Assembly (NCBI GenBank): GCA_015698045.1
Contig: BLAL01000037.1
Span: 372,001-436,000 of the forward strand
Length of the DNA: 64,000 nucleotides
From: Rhizophagus clarus
Taxonomy: Eukaryota; Glomeromycota; Glomeromycetes; Glomerales; Glomeraceae
Direction of reading: 5' to 3'
The position numbers were made by a program, and so were the translations under genes. Below the pieces are notes generated by a model that did no database searches, was not told the origin of the DNA, and was given only the letters and a program-made list of their open reading frames with translations. The stretch's first letter is position 1, and every line of letters begins with the position of its first letter. Positions 1 through 12,121 of the stretch are shown one piece after another.

Positions 1-1133
1 TTTGTAAATAGACATTGTCGTCGATTAGGTTGTTCTAGTATTGTCTAATTAATAGTAAAGTTACGTGAAGAATTAACTATATTTTTATAAAAAAAAAAAA
101 AAATGATAACAATGACGGCCCGCCATTTTTTTACTTACTTTCTGATAATCATCAAATCTTTCTTCGTAAATCCGAGTCCCGAATGACCGACTCGTTAAAT
201 TTCTCGTTTTGATAATTCTTCTAACATTGCTTTATATACTTAGTGTTCCTTTCCATTGATATGTCGTGCGAAGAGGGATTGAATATCTAGTATTTGCTTT
301 GATAATTCATTTCATGCGCTCCAAGTCATTAATAACTACAGTATACAATCAGCGTTAAAAAAAGCATCAAATAAAAAAAATTCTGTACTTCAAATTTTTC
401 GTAACTTCTTTACATACCGTGCCAGCCTTCCTGATTTTTAGCTTAATCGTTATCATATCCATTAAAGCATTAATTAAACAAGCTATTTTAACACAAGACA
501 TAATTGTAGATGAAAGATGTTGAACTAAAAAGTTGAAATAAAATTGGCTGCTTTATCATTGCATCATATAATACATCAAACCCGTATGATTTTTATCGTT
601 GAAGTTGTGTGATTTTTATCATCAATTTAACAAATATAGTCATAGCAGGTCTGCAAATAAGTACTAATGTTTTTTCCGTTAAAATATTTATCATCTAAAG
701 AAAAGAAATTTAATTAGGCAAAAATTATTAGCGACGAGAAGAAACGTACACTTTGATCATTTTGATCTCTTACCTTATTGATAAATCAAAATTTAAATCT
801 TCTCATCCATGATCATGTTTCATAAGGTTTTGCATTGATAATCAAGATTATTTCCACAGATTGTTTATTATATCAATAAGAGATTTTAAGTCATTTCTTT
901 TAAAAACTCGTCAGAGAAATCTACTTCCTAAAAAAAAAAAAGAAAAATCGAATATATATCATACGTCTTATTAGAATATTCATATCTGAGCTTACTTACC
1001 TTGATGTATTTAGAAGACAGCGATTTTGACCCTGTCATCGAATTTTCATAAATTTCCGTCGCTTCGATCAACGACAATAAACCTAATTCTAACAGTTCAT
1101 TCTCTTTTATTTTCCGTCGGAGATTCTGAAGCC
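1..1133 (-). pseudogene. ELMO/CED-12 pseudogene, exons 2-6 remnant, cut by window edge
   Basis: The minus strand aligns by eye to the intact ELMO gene at 38477-41348. Exon 2 matches at about 1000-1133, exon 3 at 770-930, exon 4 at 415-700, exon 5 at 120-330, and the start of exon 6 at 1-48. Every exon has small insertions or deletions that break the frame, and exon 5 has lost internal sequence. Exon 1 is absent upstream. The rest of the copy would lie left of the window. It is a dead duplicate of the family that fills 25-51 kb, on the same strand as the other minus-strand copies. Confidence 0.85.
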
Positions 1134-4126
1134 AGATGAAAAAGATATTAGATTATTTTAACCAATCCAATTATTAATTTATATAATTTGTTAAATACCT
1201 CATAAATAATCAATTCATCAGTATTCGACAGCCTAAGAGTAAGAGGACAGTAGGTTCTTATATATTAAATTATTCGATACAAAGTTTTAATAATTTTTTC
1301 TATGATATGGTTTTTGGAATATATGGTCGTTTATAATGGGTTTCCTTATTGAACGTTATGAAAAACAATACATTTGGAAGTCGAGCGAGAAATTTTTCTT
1401 AAGATTCTTGCACATGTATAGAGTTTTGACTTATATATCGAATATTCAATTTAATACCTTTAATTTTATTTAAATAAAATAATATTTTGTATCGGATATA
1501 GGGCAATTGGATTAAAAATTTTTTTTTTTGGCAAATTTATAGATTTTCAAAGTCACATGACTTGTACCAGCATAAAAAAAAATTCGTAAGCAAATCCATT
1601 ACTGATCAGCTATAATGTTTCGACGTTTCGTCGTTGCATGCTCATAAGCCATAAACCACTTGAAAGGACAATCAAAGCTTTTTAAATCATTTTTGAAAAA
1701 TGATTAAATTTTAATATGCTTATACCAGCCAAAACATTTTTTTAGAAGATATTAAGAGAACGTATAAAAGATTAATTACTGCATCATAAATTCAGTTGTT
1801 ATAGTGATATAAGCATTGCATGTTACAATTTAGACGGGTGCATTTTTAGATGATGAAATGATGTTAGGCATTAGACAGCTATATTAAGTTAATTAATAAC
1901 GTTTTTAACTATGGTTTATTGTCACGGTAGACACATAATTAAATTTTTGAAAGCTCCATACGAAAATATTTTTCCTGTTCAATAAATTGTACTCTGATAA
2001 ATTATCATCTAATTAATTAAATGGTTATAATTCCGCTATTCATTCACCAAAATATTCATCAAAAAATAGATAAAGAATTATAATCGAAAACGTGAAAAAG
2101 ATTTCTCTTGTGATTTTAGCTATTATGGCAAATATTAAATTAATGAATTATATTATATGAACGAGAAAATTGTTATTCGTATTACCGTCAGAACCACTAA
2201 ACAAAGGGCATTATTTTCAATTTTATTTTATCTGCCAAATCTTATTATATTATTTTTTGTGAGTTAAATATAAAAACCTATTTATTTTGTTTCTAAAACT
2301 AGCGTAATTTGTTTGATATTGTTAGTAGGTTATAATTATTAAATTATTGCCTATTTATACAGTGAGTGATTATGATTTGTAAATTGTGATTACCTGAATA
2401 ATGTAGTAAAAGTTGAATTAATTATACTTTATATTTTTGCACTGATTTATAGGGACTAAAACCGGTTTTATTCGATTAAATATCATATAATAAAATATAT
2501 CCAGATCTAATAAATAAATCCAGTTTCAATCACAATGAGCGAACAAATTTCATTACAAAAAGTCATGTGGCTGCTCAACATTACGAAAAGAACATAAAAG
2601 TAGAAAATATATGTTTTTGATAGTTAGTTTATTATCTTACATGTCATTACACTAATTATTCAATTAAATAATCAGCTTTTTGATTCGAACTTGTTGCAAT
2701 GTGTTAGTCATTAACAGTTAAGAAGATATCTAAGCTTTAAAAATAGTTGGCTGATTAATAACTGCATGTAATAGATTAAAAGCATCCTGTTTCCGAAATT
2801 AAGCAAATTTTGGTGTATATGGAATCCAGTAATCTTTACCGCAGTATGCAGTGTACGTGAAACGGTTGAGCAGTATTTGTGAGACTACTTATTTCATATT
2901 GTTCAATCTATAATTTTATCAGAGTAACTCAATTTATAAATTTGTATATATTTGTTTATGTAACTGTCAAATTCATTGAATTGTTTTTTAATTAGCAGGC
3001 TGAATTTGATATAAGTATACCTATGATGCCAATGATGTGGAACATATCAATGTATTATTCATCGTTATTAGAACATGGAAAGTTTGTATATTGATGTATA
3101 TTAATCTATTACATTAATAAATCAATGCTTGCTATATTTCATCATTTTCTAACCATTTTAGTACCACTTTTTGCCCGTCAGTTCTTAATTGTTTTCTTAT
3201 TATCATCCCATTCTTCATGATGTCCATTAATAAGTTAAATAATGTTAAATATTTCGTAAACTGAAATTCATTTCGTGGCTATTACATCACAGGAATTGAT
3301 GATGGTATTGAAAACACAAACTGGCTTAAGCGTTTACATAAAATAAAAAAAAAAAATGTTATCGCTACAAAAGGGATATAACGAATTAATACACAAAATA
3401 ACTTTTAATAAACTATTTGTGATGCAAACCTCATATAAAATTAAGTATAATACGAAATTAAATCATTAGATAATAAAATTCATTATAATGAATGAACAGA
3501 AGGAATTATTTGAATGTGTAGCATTGCTGTATACGATATTATTGATTTTCAATCTACTTGTTATGCTAATTTATCAGAAAATCCTAAATTGAAAGGATAT
3601 GTTTATATAAAAGGTATATCTTTTCTGTACGATTTGTTGACTAATTTAAATTGGTTTATCCATGGAAACATTCTTTTAAGAAATTACTGTTAGAACCTTT
3701 TCGGAAAAACGATATATAAAATTTGGTTATTTTTAGAGCTCGGTCATCAATAAATAACTCAAGAATAATTATTTGCGTGGTATAATTGAAATTATTTTAG
3801 TGAATCTTCAAACTTTATCGTGACACTTATTGTAGTGACACTTATTGTAATAATAAAGCTTATTGAAATATTTTTATTGCTTAACGCCTTAACCTAAATC
3901 TATTTGTTAATTTCTTCTACAAACTCTTAAAAATAGGACCAAAATATCTATAAATAGGTTAGAGTATCGTCATATTTTAATGAATCTTCGAACTTTCTTG
4001 CAATACTTCTATCTAATATCTTACATAAATCTGTTTGTTTCTTTTAAGAAATATTATTTGTCACGTAACATAGAGTTAGATCCTACTGTATTACAACACA
4101 CCACTCATTTGTTGGCTGCACGACAT
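1134..4126. other. Intergenic spacer before the SSP array
   Basis: No credible coding sequence was seen. From about 3300 the sequence matches the spacers at about 5500, 8790, 10980 and 14920, which precede the later SSP copies. This marks the first tandem unit. A block near 3680-3830 (containing TTAGAACCTTTTCGGAAAA) recurs near 7135, 9250 and 15470. The remainder is AT-rich with homopolymer runs. Confidence 0.5.
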
Positions 4127-4196
4127 CCCTTTCGTCTCACCTAGTACTGGCGGTTTAATCGTTCCAGAAAAAAGAGTTTTTTTTTTTATATAAAGC
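4127..4196 (+). promoter_or_regulatory. Promoter module of SSP1: CTTTCGTCT box and TATA box
   Basis: A box reading CCCTTTCGTCTCACCTAG (4127-4144) is followed by a T tract and a TATA box (TATATAAAG, 4188-4196), then TTTCATCATGTACGAATTTT. The same order and spacing precede the copies at 10229, 12122 and 16128. The TATA box is about 155 bases before the ATG, which implies a 5' leader of roughly 130 bases. Confidence 0.55.
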
Positions 4197-4350
4197 TTAG
4201 CCTTTCATCATGTACGAATTTTGCGGACTTTTGCAAAAATCCATTACAAATGTATATTTATTATTTTTATTCTGCATTTATATAAAACGATAAATAATAT
4301 TAACTTGAATCATTTATTCTCAGATCTTTATTTATAAAGAAACCATCGAT

Positions 4351-4785
4351 ATGAAATTTATTACTGTATTGGCAGGCACTCTTTATTTTTTCTCAATTAT
4401 TATAAGCAAGGCCAATGCCTCTTGTTATGACTGCTTAACTATAGGTGACATGGCTTTATCTTGTCAAAAAATGAATTATGAAGGCCCTTGTCTTCATAAT
4501 GTAATGCCTGCTGATTGCTGTGGTCCTCTATCATTGCTTTTAGATAAGTGCGTATTTGCAATTTCAGAAGTATTTACAAAACTTTATAAAGCATAACTAA
4601 TGATTCTTTTCATTTAGGTGTACTAATGAATGCAAAGATGCGAGTAAGTATCTATTAATTATGTATTGTGTTTATTAAAAAATCATTGCTTGAGATGTTT
4701 TTTTTTTGGTCAAATATTAGCTCTTGTTGGAACCGTAGAATATATATGTTCGAAAGCCTCGGAGTGTATTTTTAAAAGTAATTAA
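4351..4785 (+). CDS. Small secreted cysteine-rich protein 1 (effector-like), 3 exons
   Basis: The model joins 4351-4547, 4618-4643 and 4721-4785 and gives 95 residues. It begins with a signal peptide of about 23 residues (MKFITVLAGTLYFFSIIISK, then ANA before SCYDC). The mature part has ten cysteines, including an early C-x2-C and a CC pair (ADCCG). Exon 2 encodes CTNECKDA and exon 3 ends ICSKASECIFKSN. The 26-base middle exon and intron positions match the copies at 12122 and 16128, which supports splicing over a simple 81-residue reading frame. It is predicted to be secreted; function and target are unknown. It is the first of five tandem copies and has the shared TATA promoter just upstream. 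Confidence 0.8.
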
Positions 4786-5234
4786 TATCTAAATTAGATA
4801 TGCATAATGTAATGTAACATTTACTATACTCAATCATTGAATAAGAGAATTAATGTAATCAATGTTTTAAATCGATTACTTCATTACTTTAAATAAATTT
4901 TTTTATACAGTAATCTTTTTACTAATTATTATTTTAGAAACAAAAATATTAAAATTTAAAATTTATAAATTAAGAAATTAAATTTTACCAATAAATTTGT
5001 ATGTAAAAAAATAAAAAACTTTTAACATACATTCTTATGATAATAACCTCTGAATTCTTTGATTATATATTTTGCTACTAAATCTTCAGACTTTTTACTA
5101 AAATTAAAAGATTTATCCGCTATCATGTGATTTTCATAATTAACGTAAAATTTAAATCAGTTATTCAGCACTTCGTGCAAATATTAATTATTTTTTTTAA
5201 TGTTTCCAAATATGGTCTACTTATTTTTGTCGTT
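4786..5234. other. Intergenic spacer after SSP1
   Basis: AT-rich sequence with no supported gene. It leads into the kinase scrap at 5235. Confidence 0.4.
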
Positions 5235-5425
5235 TCCAGAATGCAAATCTGTGGACTTCATTTTAGAGACAATATACAATACACTGTACTGTAGATTAAT
5301 AATTTAAGCTCTTGCTTTCCTACGTGAGTTTATCGTGATTTTGTTGTAAATATTCTCTTTAAATTTTTACTCATACGTCACATTACAAGAACTTATGCTC
5401 TGAATCAATACATTGTAATTATTAC
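5235..5425 (-). pseudogene. Kinase relic (HRDLHSGN segment), minus strand
   Basis: Bases from TTTCCAGAATGCAAATCTGTGG onward match the minus-strand kinase at about 20130-20290. They cover the segment from the catalytic HRDLHSGN loop back to the YMLV strand. TTTTGTTGTAAATATTCTC matches the kinase closely, while the rest is frameshifted and shortened. It is a scrap of the kinase family of the right half of the window, opposite in strand to the SSP genes. Confidence 0.6.
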
Positions 5426-5853
5426 GTTCGGTATAACATATAATATATTTTGTACGTATCCGTATCACATCAAAACAATTAATTAGGAATAAGATATTAA
5501 ATGATATTGAAAATATAGATTGAATTCTGCGTTGTCTTGCGATTGTTGAATTTCTTTTTATTAATTAAACAAAAAAAAATGATCCTGTTACGAAGATTAT
5601 ATATTTTATTCATAATGTGTTTCGTTATTTGGATAGTTTTATGATTGATCATATAATGAATTAATATTTAAAAATAACTTTTAACGATTCAAATTTTTTT
5701 ACGACATGAAACCTCATGTGAAAGGTAAATAATGAATTGTTAAATAAATTTTCTAAAACTCTTTAGAACAGACAAAATAATTTTTTTATTATTTTTTTTT
5801 ATTTTTCATCATGAGATTATTAGGACACGAATAGGAGTTAATACATAAAATGT

Positions 5854-5989
5854 ACCGTATTTTGGGGGAGGTCTAAAGCCAGGTTCGATCACGTGATTTT
5901 TTGCAATTTAAAAAATTATTTTGTCGCACCATTACCGTTAATAGTAAAATCACGTGATCGAACACGACCCCGTATTTGTTATATACGGT
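5854..5989. repeat. Short inverted-repeat element with 18-bp perfect arms
   Basis: The arms 5883-5900 (GTTCGATCACGTGATTTT) and 5946-5963 are perfect reverse complements across a 45-base loop. Looser complementarity continues outward to ACCGTAT at 5854 and ATACGGT ending at 5989. Each arm contains the palindrome CACGTG. It could be a small non-autonomous transposon or a hairpin. Confidence 0.6.
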
Positions 5990-6126
5990 TTTCGAATTCG
6001 AAACGGAATACATAGATTTTCAAACTAATAATGTTTACGCATTTATCTTTTGCGTACATTATTAATATTCTTAATAATAATTAATGCATTTTCTTGACAC
6101 GACACAAGAGAATTTAATCTTAGAAG

Positions 6127-6805
6127 CAGTGTTGGCAAGTGACATGAAATGATACAAATGATATTAGTGACATGTCACATGTCATTATATCATTTCAAAA
6201 GGCAAATGACAAATGATTATCATTTAAAATATATCATGTGACCTGTAATATATTTCGCATATTTACTTTTTATTACATTAGATATTTAATTCAAGTTTAT
6301 CATTGAACTAACATAAACTGGCATTTCTAAAGATTCATTAAACAAATTAAGTAGATTTCATTTAGCTAATGGATTATCTACTGGATGAGTATCCTACCCA
6401 CCTACTTCAAAATTATAAGTTTCTTCATTTATAACCATCATCGCTATCTGAATGATTTTCTTTGTCAACCGACAAAAACGCGAAAAAAAATTAAAATCTT
6501 TAGATTCATTTTGCATAAAATAAAATGTTATCACTTATTTTTTTTCCAAATTTAATAAACGAAATATGTTCATTAAGCTATTTTTGGTATACACACCTAA
6601 AAGAATTACCATTAAGAAATATTTTTGCCGCAAAATGGATCATCAAATGATAATGACATTATCATTTAAAAATGACACATGTCATTTCGTCACTTGTCAT
6701 TTGTAAATGACATTTATTTTAAATGATACGAATTCTTATATCATTTTGATATCATTTGGGATCATTTAAAAATTAGTCAAATGACATTGTCATTTGCCAT
6801 CACTG
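6127..6805. mobile_element. hAT-type non-autonomous element (MITE), 679 bp
   Basis: The left end reads CAGTGTTGGCAAGTGACATG and the right end, reverse complemented, CAGTGATGGCAAATGACAAT. The element is flanked by an 8-base direct duplication CTTAGAAG at 6119-6126 and 6806-6813. An 8-base target duplication with CAGTG-type terminal repeats is the signature of the hAT superfamily. The interior has many ATGACATGTCAT-like palindromic repeats and no reading frame, so it depends on a transposase elsewhere. Confidence 0.85.
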
Positions 6806-6813
6806 CTTAGAAG

Positions 6814-8005
6814 TGTACTATCCATCATTTAGATATTATTAAACAATTTTGTGGGAGGGAAGATGTTGTTTCTGAAGTTTTGCAGAGGAAAGTTATTTCC
6901 ATATATTTAAAAATTTATGATAATAATTTGAGAAGAACTTAATAAACATTATTATTTGTACAATATGTCGGAGTAGTGTACTATTTATTGTCTATTATTA
7001 GATAGAATCATACATTAGCCTTATTAGATTTATCCTTGTAAAAATACTAATCTAGTTAATTTATTAATAATTCCTAAATAAAGAAGATATTGCAAAAGAA
7101 TTATAATTTGTTAAATACATGTCAATATTTTCCCGCTAGAACCTTCTCGAAAATGGATATATGAACTTTGTCATTATCAGGACTTAAATCGTATTTTAGT
7201 GAATATTCAAACTTTATTGCAATATTTATAGTATTTGTTGTGCAATAATAATGTTTATTATGAAATAATTCCGTCAAATCTATTTACTAGATCAATTTTC
7301 CGATCAATCGATGTTACATCCGGATTGCCGGTGATACAGTAAATATACCAATACAGATATGTAACACAAGGTTAGATACTGTATTACAATACACCCTGAC
7401 CAATTGTTTGACGTTCCTTTTCTTTACTTCACCTTTCGACTCACCTACCATTCATCATTCACCACTTATTGTTTAACGTTGTCATGCAAGCGCCTCTGTA
7501 AACTTATCTTTACAAGTTGTCACCACTTGTGACAAATGTTTTTTTATTTTATGATGCTTCTTTTTTGTTACTGGATTTCAATCTTTACAGTTAACGATAA
7601 TTTCCTTAGCATTTCTAATTCCCGACTACTGAAACCAAGTCCAAACTGAAGGTATTTACAACATTTTATGCTACACTAACTAGATTAATAAAAATCATTC
7701 GTATTATCAAAGAAATAAATCGTTGTGATTCATCTTATTATTTAACTTATTATAATATAAAATAAAATTTTAATCTAAATTATTAATTCGTTTTTGGTAC
7801 AATAAATTTCCACCTAGCCCATTTGGCTATCATATGGTTACTACATATTACATCTTTTCGTCTTACCTAGTACCAGATCAAACTCAAATTATGATTTCAA
7901 ATCTATTTCAAATGTATTTTATTACAGTATTATATTGGGCGATAAATAATTAATATTAACCAGAATAATTTATTCGCAGAATTTAGTCATAAAAAAACTA
8001 TAGAT
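6814..8005. other. Spacer and decayed promoter of SSP2
   Basis: This matches the upstream spacers of the other SSP copies (TAGAACCTTCTCGAAAA near 7139). The CTTTTCGTCTTACCTAG box survives at 7854-7870. The T tract and TATA box that follow it in four other copies are missing, so the promoter was probably lost along with the gene. Confidence 0.5.
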
Positions 8006-8411
8006 ATGAAATTTATTACTGTGTTGGCAGGCACTCTTATCTTTTCTCAATTATTATAAGCAAGATGTGACGACTGTCTAGTTTTAAATTTCCTTCGCTA
8101 CGTTCTGCCAAGTGGCGAACGGTGCCTCTTGTGGCAATCAGTGTGGTGCTCATCAAAATCTTTTTGATTGATATAATTCTTGGAATGTTACAAAAATTTA
8201 TAAAGCATAATAACTGATGATTGTTCCCATACATTTAGGTTTACTAATGGATGCCAAAATGATTGCTGTAAATGTTTATTAATTGTGCATTATGTTTTCT
8301 TGATAAAACATCAGCTATTAAAATTTTTTGTCAAATATTGACATAGTAGAAACCACCAAATCTACATGTTTGAAGGCCTCATTGTGCAGTCATCATAGAG
8401 AAATTACTAAT
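8006..8411 (+). pseudogene. SSP2, broken copy of the secreted protein family
   Basis: It starts MKFITVLAGTL like SSP1. One base is lost in the T-rich stretch of the signal peptide (about 8034-8045), shifting the frame to an early stop. Downstream, CDDC is readable in another frame, the signal-peptide end (ANAS) is deleted, and the CC region is gone. The second-exon match (TTTACTAATGGATGCCAAAATG, about 8240) and third-exon match (about 8350-8411) remain with eroded splice sites. The TATA box upstream is also missing. No functional product is expected. Confidence 0.75.
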
Positions 8412-10001
8412 TCATTTAATGTGTATTTAAAGTAATTAATCAATTATCTAAATTAAATTTCATTTGATGTATTTTTAGTTAGTAAACATATTGTTTCTTA
8501 TAAGGATTAACTTTTGTAATAATTAGAATTTATTATTTATTGTTGAAATATTGCGAATAATCTTTTCAAATATTTTTATTTATAGACCTTCTCGAACCGA
8601 TCTTGATTCGGTACTACAGTACTTTTTGCTCAAATCAATCTACTGTTAAAATTTATTCTAATTAAATATTCAATATTTTGCAAATTAATAATTACCGTTA
8701 TGAAATAATCATTAGATTACTAAAATGTTAAAAGTCTAGATATTTTTTGTACGTAGTATCCAAATCGCATTCAAACGATTAATGAAGGTACTTAATGATG
8801 CCTGTGTTTATGTAATTAAACAAAAAAAAAGGTTCCTGTTACAAAGGTTATGTATTTTTTTTACACACGTTATTTTGATGGCTTATCAATGAAGACCATA
8901 TAGTGACTGTATGTTATTGTATTCAAAATTATTTAGGATGTATAGTTTATTCGTTTTATTAAAGATTTAAATTGGAATCGGGAAAAGCCAAAATCAGAAA
9001 AATTTTCTGACTCATTCGTCTTCGTCTTTTTGTGCATTTCTTGGCATGTAAATTTTGGAGAAAAGATAAAGTTTATCAAGGATAGTTGATATTGACTTAT
9101 TATTAGTTATATAATATATTATACTATTTATTGACCTTAAAAAAAAAAAATTTAAGGAAATTCTAAATACAGTAAAGGGGCATTGTAAAAAAAGTCATGA
9201 TTGGTAAATACATGAACAATATGATGATGATTATATCTACTCTTTTAGGAATTTACCGCTAGAACCTTTTCGAAAACAATAATATGTAAAACTTTAGGCT
9301 CAAAGTAAATCAGGGAGTAAATTTTGTGTAGCATAATCTACTTACTGCAAAACAATGTTCATTGTAACATCTATAATGCAATCAATTGGGTCTGAGTATA
9401 GTTGTTTGCGGTTATAACTGAATTTGTCATATTTTAATGATATGTCACTTGCTATTTAACGTTGTCGTGCTGTAAACTTAACTTTACAAGTTGTCATTAC
9501 TGACAAATGCTATTTTCTTTATTTAAATGCTTCGTTGTGACTCGTTTCATTACAAAACATTATTAACGTGGCTAATTATCAAATTACAAATAATTTTATA
9601 TTTTTATTAAATCTCAACCTCACAGTCAACTATAATTTCCTTTAAAATTCCTCATTCCCAGCTACTTGAAACTAAGTTTAAAACCGAAGGTATTTACACA
9701 TTTTACGTTTCACTAATTAAATTATTTTAAAAGACTCTAAATTACATCATTCGCGTTTGCCAAGAAATAATCATTGTGACACATCTTATTGAAGAATATT
9801 GTAATTAAATTTAAGCTTTGTACAACAAAAACATTCCATCTAATTCCATTTAAAATTATGATTATAAATATGAATTATGAATCAATTACTATTATTCTAC
9901 AAAGTTCTATCTTAAGAATCCTAATCTAAATTCCTTCTTTGATTTACTGTGCCGATCATTTGACAAACATCATGTGATTATGCATCATTACGTTCGCAAC
10001 A
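8412..10001. other. Spacer between SSP2 and SSP3
   Basis: No gene seen. A sequence near 8583 (TAGACCTTCTCGAACC) matches the better-preserved kinase scrap at 10714. The spacer blocks at about 8790 and 9250 repeat those of neighbouring SSP units. Confidence 0.4.
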
Positions 10002-10067
10002 CTCTTTTCGTCTTGTCTAGTTCCGAATCAGAAATCAAATTAGTTATTATAATTTTTTTTTATAAAA
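10002..10067 (+). promoter_or_regulatory. Promoter module of SSP3
   Basis: The box CTCTTTTCGTCTTGTCTAG (10002-10020), a T tract and TATAAAA (10061-10067) are followed by CAGCTTTCCATCATGCAC. It has the same layout as the other family promoters, although the gene behind it is broken. Confidence 0.5.
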
Positions 10068-10228
10068 GCTCAGCTTTCCATCATGCACAAATTTTGTGAA
10101 AGTCCATTTCAAATGTATGTTTATTTACTTTATTATTTTTATTCTTATACATGAAGAGGTAAATAATATTGACTTGAATCATTTATTCTCAGAACTTTAT
10201 AATATAAAGTCATAAAGAAGCAATCAAT

Positions 10229-10598
10229 ATGAAATTTACTACTGTATCGGCAGGTACTTCTCTTTTTCTCAATTATTATAAGCAAGACCAATGCAAATTG
10301 TAGCGACTGCCTAGCTATTAAGTGACATTGTTTCGCTCTGTCAAGGAGAGAACGCTTCCTCATGTGGGATTGGGGGATCAGCTGTTCCATGCTGTGATGA
10401 TGTACTATTAGAGCCGTGAGTAATTGTAATTCCAGAAGTGTAACAAAAATGTTTCCATTCAGATGTACTATGGGATGCCCGGATGAGTGTAAGCAATTGT
10501 TAAATTTTTTTTTTTTGCCAAATATTAGCTACAAAACAAATCACTTTGTCTATATGTAATCAGTCTGTGGATCAGATCATAGTGAAAATTGGTAATTA
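10229..10598 (+). pseudogene. SSP3, broken copy of the secreted protein family
   Basis: It starts MKFTTVSAGT. Bases missing in the TTTTTC run of the signal peptide (about 10258-10270) shift the frame. Further on, ANCSDCLAIK appears in another frame and is followed by a stop, then a second shift leads to the CC motif (VPCCDD) near 10395. The second exon (about 10464-10489) and third exon (about 10528-10598) can be traced. At least two frameshifts are needed to explain it. The promoter with TATA box is intact, so it could still be transcribed. Confidence 0.75.
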
Positions 10599-10713
10599 AA
10601 GTAAATAATTAATAACTAAATTAAATTAGCATAACATAGTGTAATATTATAACATATAATTTGTTAATTTGTTACTTCTATGGATCATCTTTGATAAAAA
10701 TTGGTTTAATTAT

Positions 10714-10765
10714 AGATCATCTCGAACCAACCTCTATTAGCACAATCAACGCTTCCAACCATTTT
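10714..10765 (-). pseudogene. Kinase relic (end of exon 1), minus strand
   Basis: ATCATCTCGAACCAACCTCT followed by ATTAGCACAATCAACGCTTCC matches the minus-strand kinase near 20455-20495. That segment encodes ENVENANRSWFDE at the end of exon 1. Weaker matches lie at equivalent positions after SSP2 (about 8583) and SSP4 (about 14310), so a kinase piece was copied along with the SSP unit. Confidence 0.5.
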
Positions 10766-11896
10766 CTGTTTTTTTTTTTGACTCGGTAATACAGTACTTT
10801 TTGCTCTAAATCAATCTTCTGTTAAAATTTATTCTAATTAAATATTCAATATCCTGTAAATTATTATTATTATGAAATTAACCATTTGATTATATATTGT
10901 AACTATTATATCAAAGGTCTGTTTATATTTTGTATATGTAGTGTCATATTAAACATATCCAAACAATAGTATTAAGATAATGAATGATGTTTATGCTTAC
11001 TTGCGAATGTTGCTTTTCTTTTTGTAAAATAAACAAAGAAATGATCTTGTTACAAATCGAAGGTTACATATAAAATGTTTTCGTTATTTGGAGGTTTTTT
11101 AACGACACGGCAAATTATTCTTGGTTACAAACCTCATAATAATAAATTGTCAAATAAAATTTGTCTACATAAAGTTTTTTCTAATAAGAACGTTATTAGT
11201 CAGCTGTATATTATATTATTATGAATGATGTATTACGAAATTACCGGACGCTTGATATACTTGTTATATACTGTTTATTCATTCTAAACCAGGGTCGGGA
11301 AGAACCGAAATTAGAAAAACTCAGATAGGATTTGCAGACTAATAACAACAATGTTTACTCGTTTATTTTTTTGTATACATTATTAAATTATTAAATTTAT
11401 TGGCATGATACAAGAGAATCTAATTTTAGAAATGGTATAATTCATCACTAAAGTTTATTGCTTGTCGAGTGTAATAATTCGGAGTTATTAGTTGTACAAT
11501 ATACTGTCTCCGAATAGTGTATTCATTCTTTAAAAAATAAATAAATAAATAATAATCTAGCTAATTTATCATGTTACTAGTTTTTCCTGTAAATTCTTAA
11601 AATAGGATCAATGCGAGCATAATTATTTGCGGGTATAACTGAATTTGCCATATTTTAATGAATCTTCAATGCACCCGATGTATATTTGTTTATTTATCTC
11701 TTTGTAATTTAATCTGAGTTACATCCGATATAACAATGTTATTCATTTAGGTAACAAATAAAGATAAACTGGTCACAATTATTATAATATGAGCCGCACT
11801 ACATTTATGTAACATGTGGCTAATTATTGTATTACCATACATCAAACAATCATTCGTATTTCTCATTTCGTCTTACCATACAGTACTCCGTACAAC
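10766..11896. other. Spacer between SSP3 and SSP4
   Basis: Repeated spacer of the SSP unit with no coding sequence seen. TGAATTTGCCATATTTTAAT near 11640 recurs before SSP3 and SSP5. Confidence 0.4.
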
Positions 11897-11960
11897 ACTT
11901 TTCGTCTTGCCTACTCGATCGTTCCTCAAACAATAATTTCATTATTTTTTTTTTATAAAA
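11897..11960 (+). promoter_or_regulatory. Promoter module of SSP4
   Basis: ACTTTTCGTCTTGCCTAC (11897-11914), a T tract, then TATAAAA (11954-11960) and GCTTAACTTTTCATCATC. The TATA box is about 160 bases before the ATG, as in the sister copies. Confidence 0.55.
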
Positions 11961-12121
11961 GCTTAACTTTTCATCATCTATGGATTTCAAGAACGCTTGT
12001 CAAAAATAAATTTCATTTACAAATTTATATTCATTTGCAAATATAAAACGATAAATAAATATTATCATTATTCTCCAATCTATCCAAACCTTTATCCTAC
12101 AAAATCTCAAGGAATAACAAT

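Noticed and set aside
4351..4596. SSP1 as a single-exon protein of 81 residues
   Set aside because: The reading past 4547 enters an intron with a clear GTGCGT donor. The spliced model restores the cysteine pattern of the sister genes.
11816..12046. A 76-residue plus-strand frame upstream of SSP4
   Set aside because: It spans the conserved promoter box and TATA box and starts at a non-ATG codon; it is not kept in the other SSP units.
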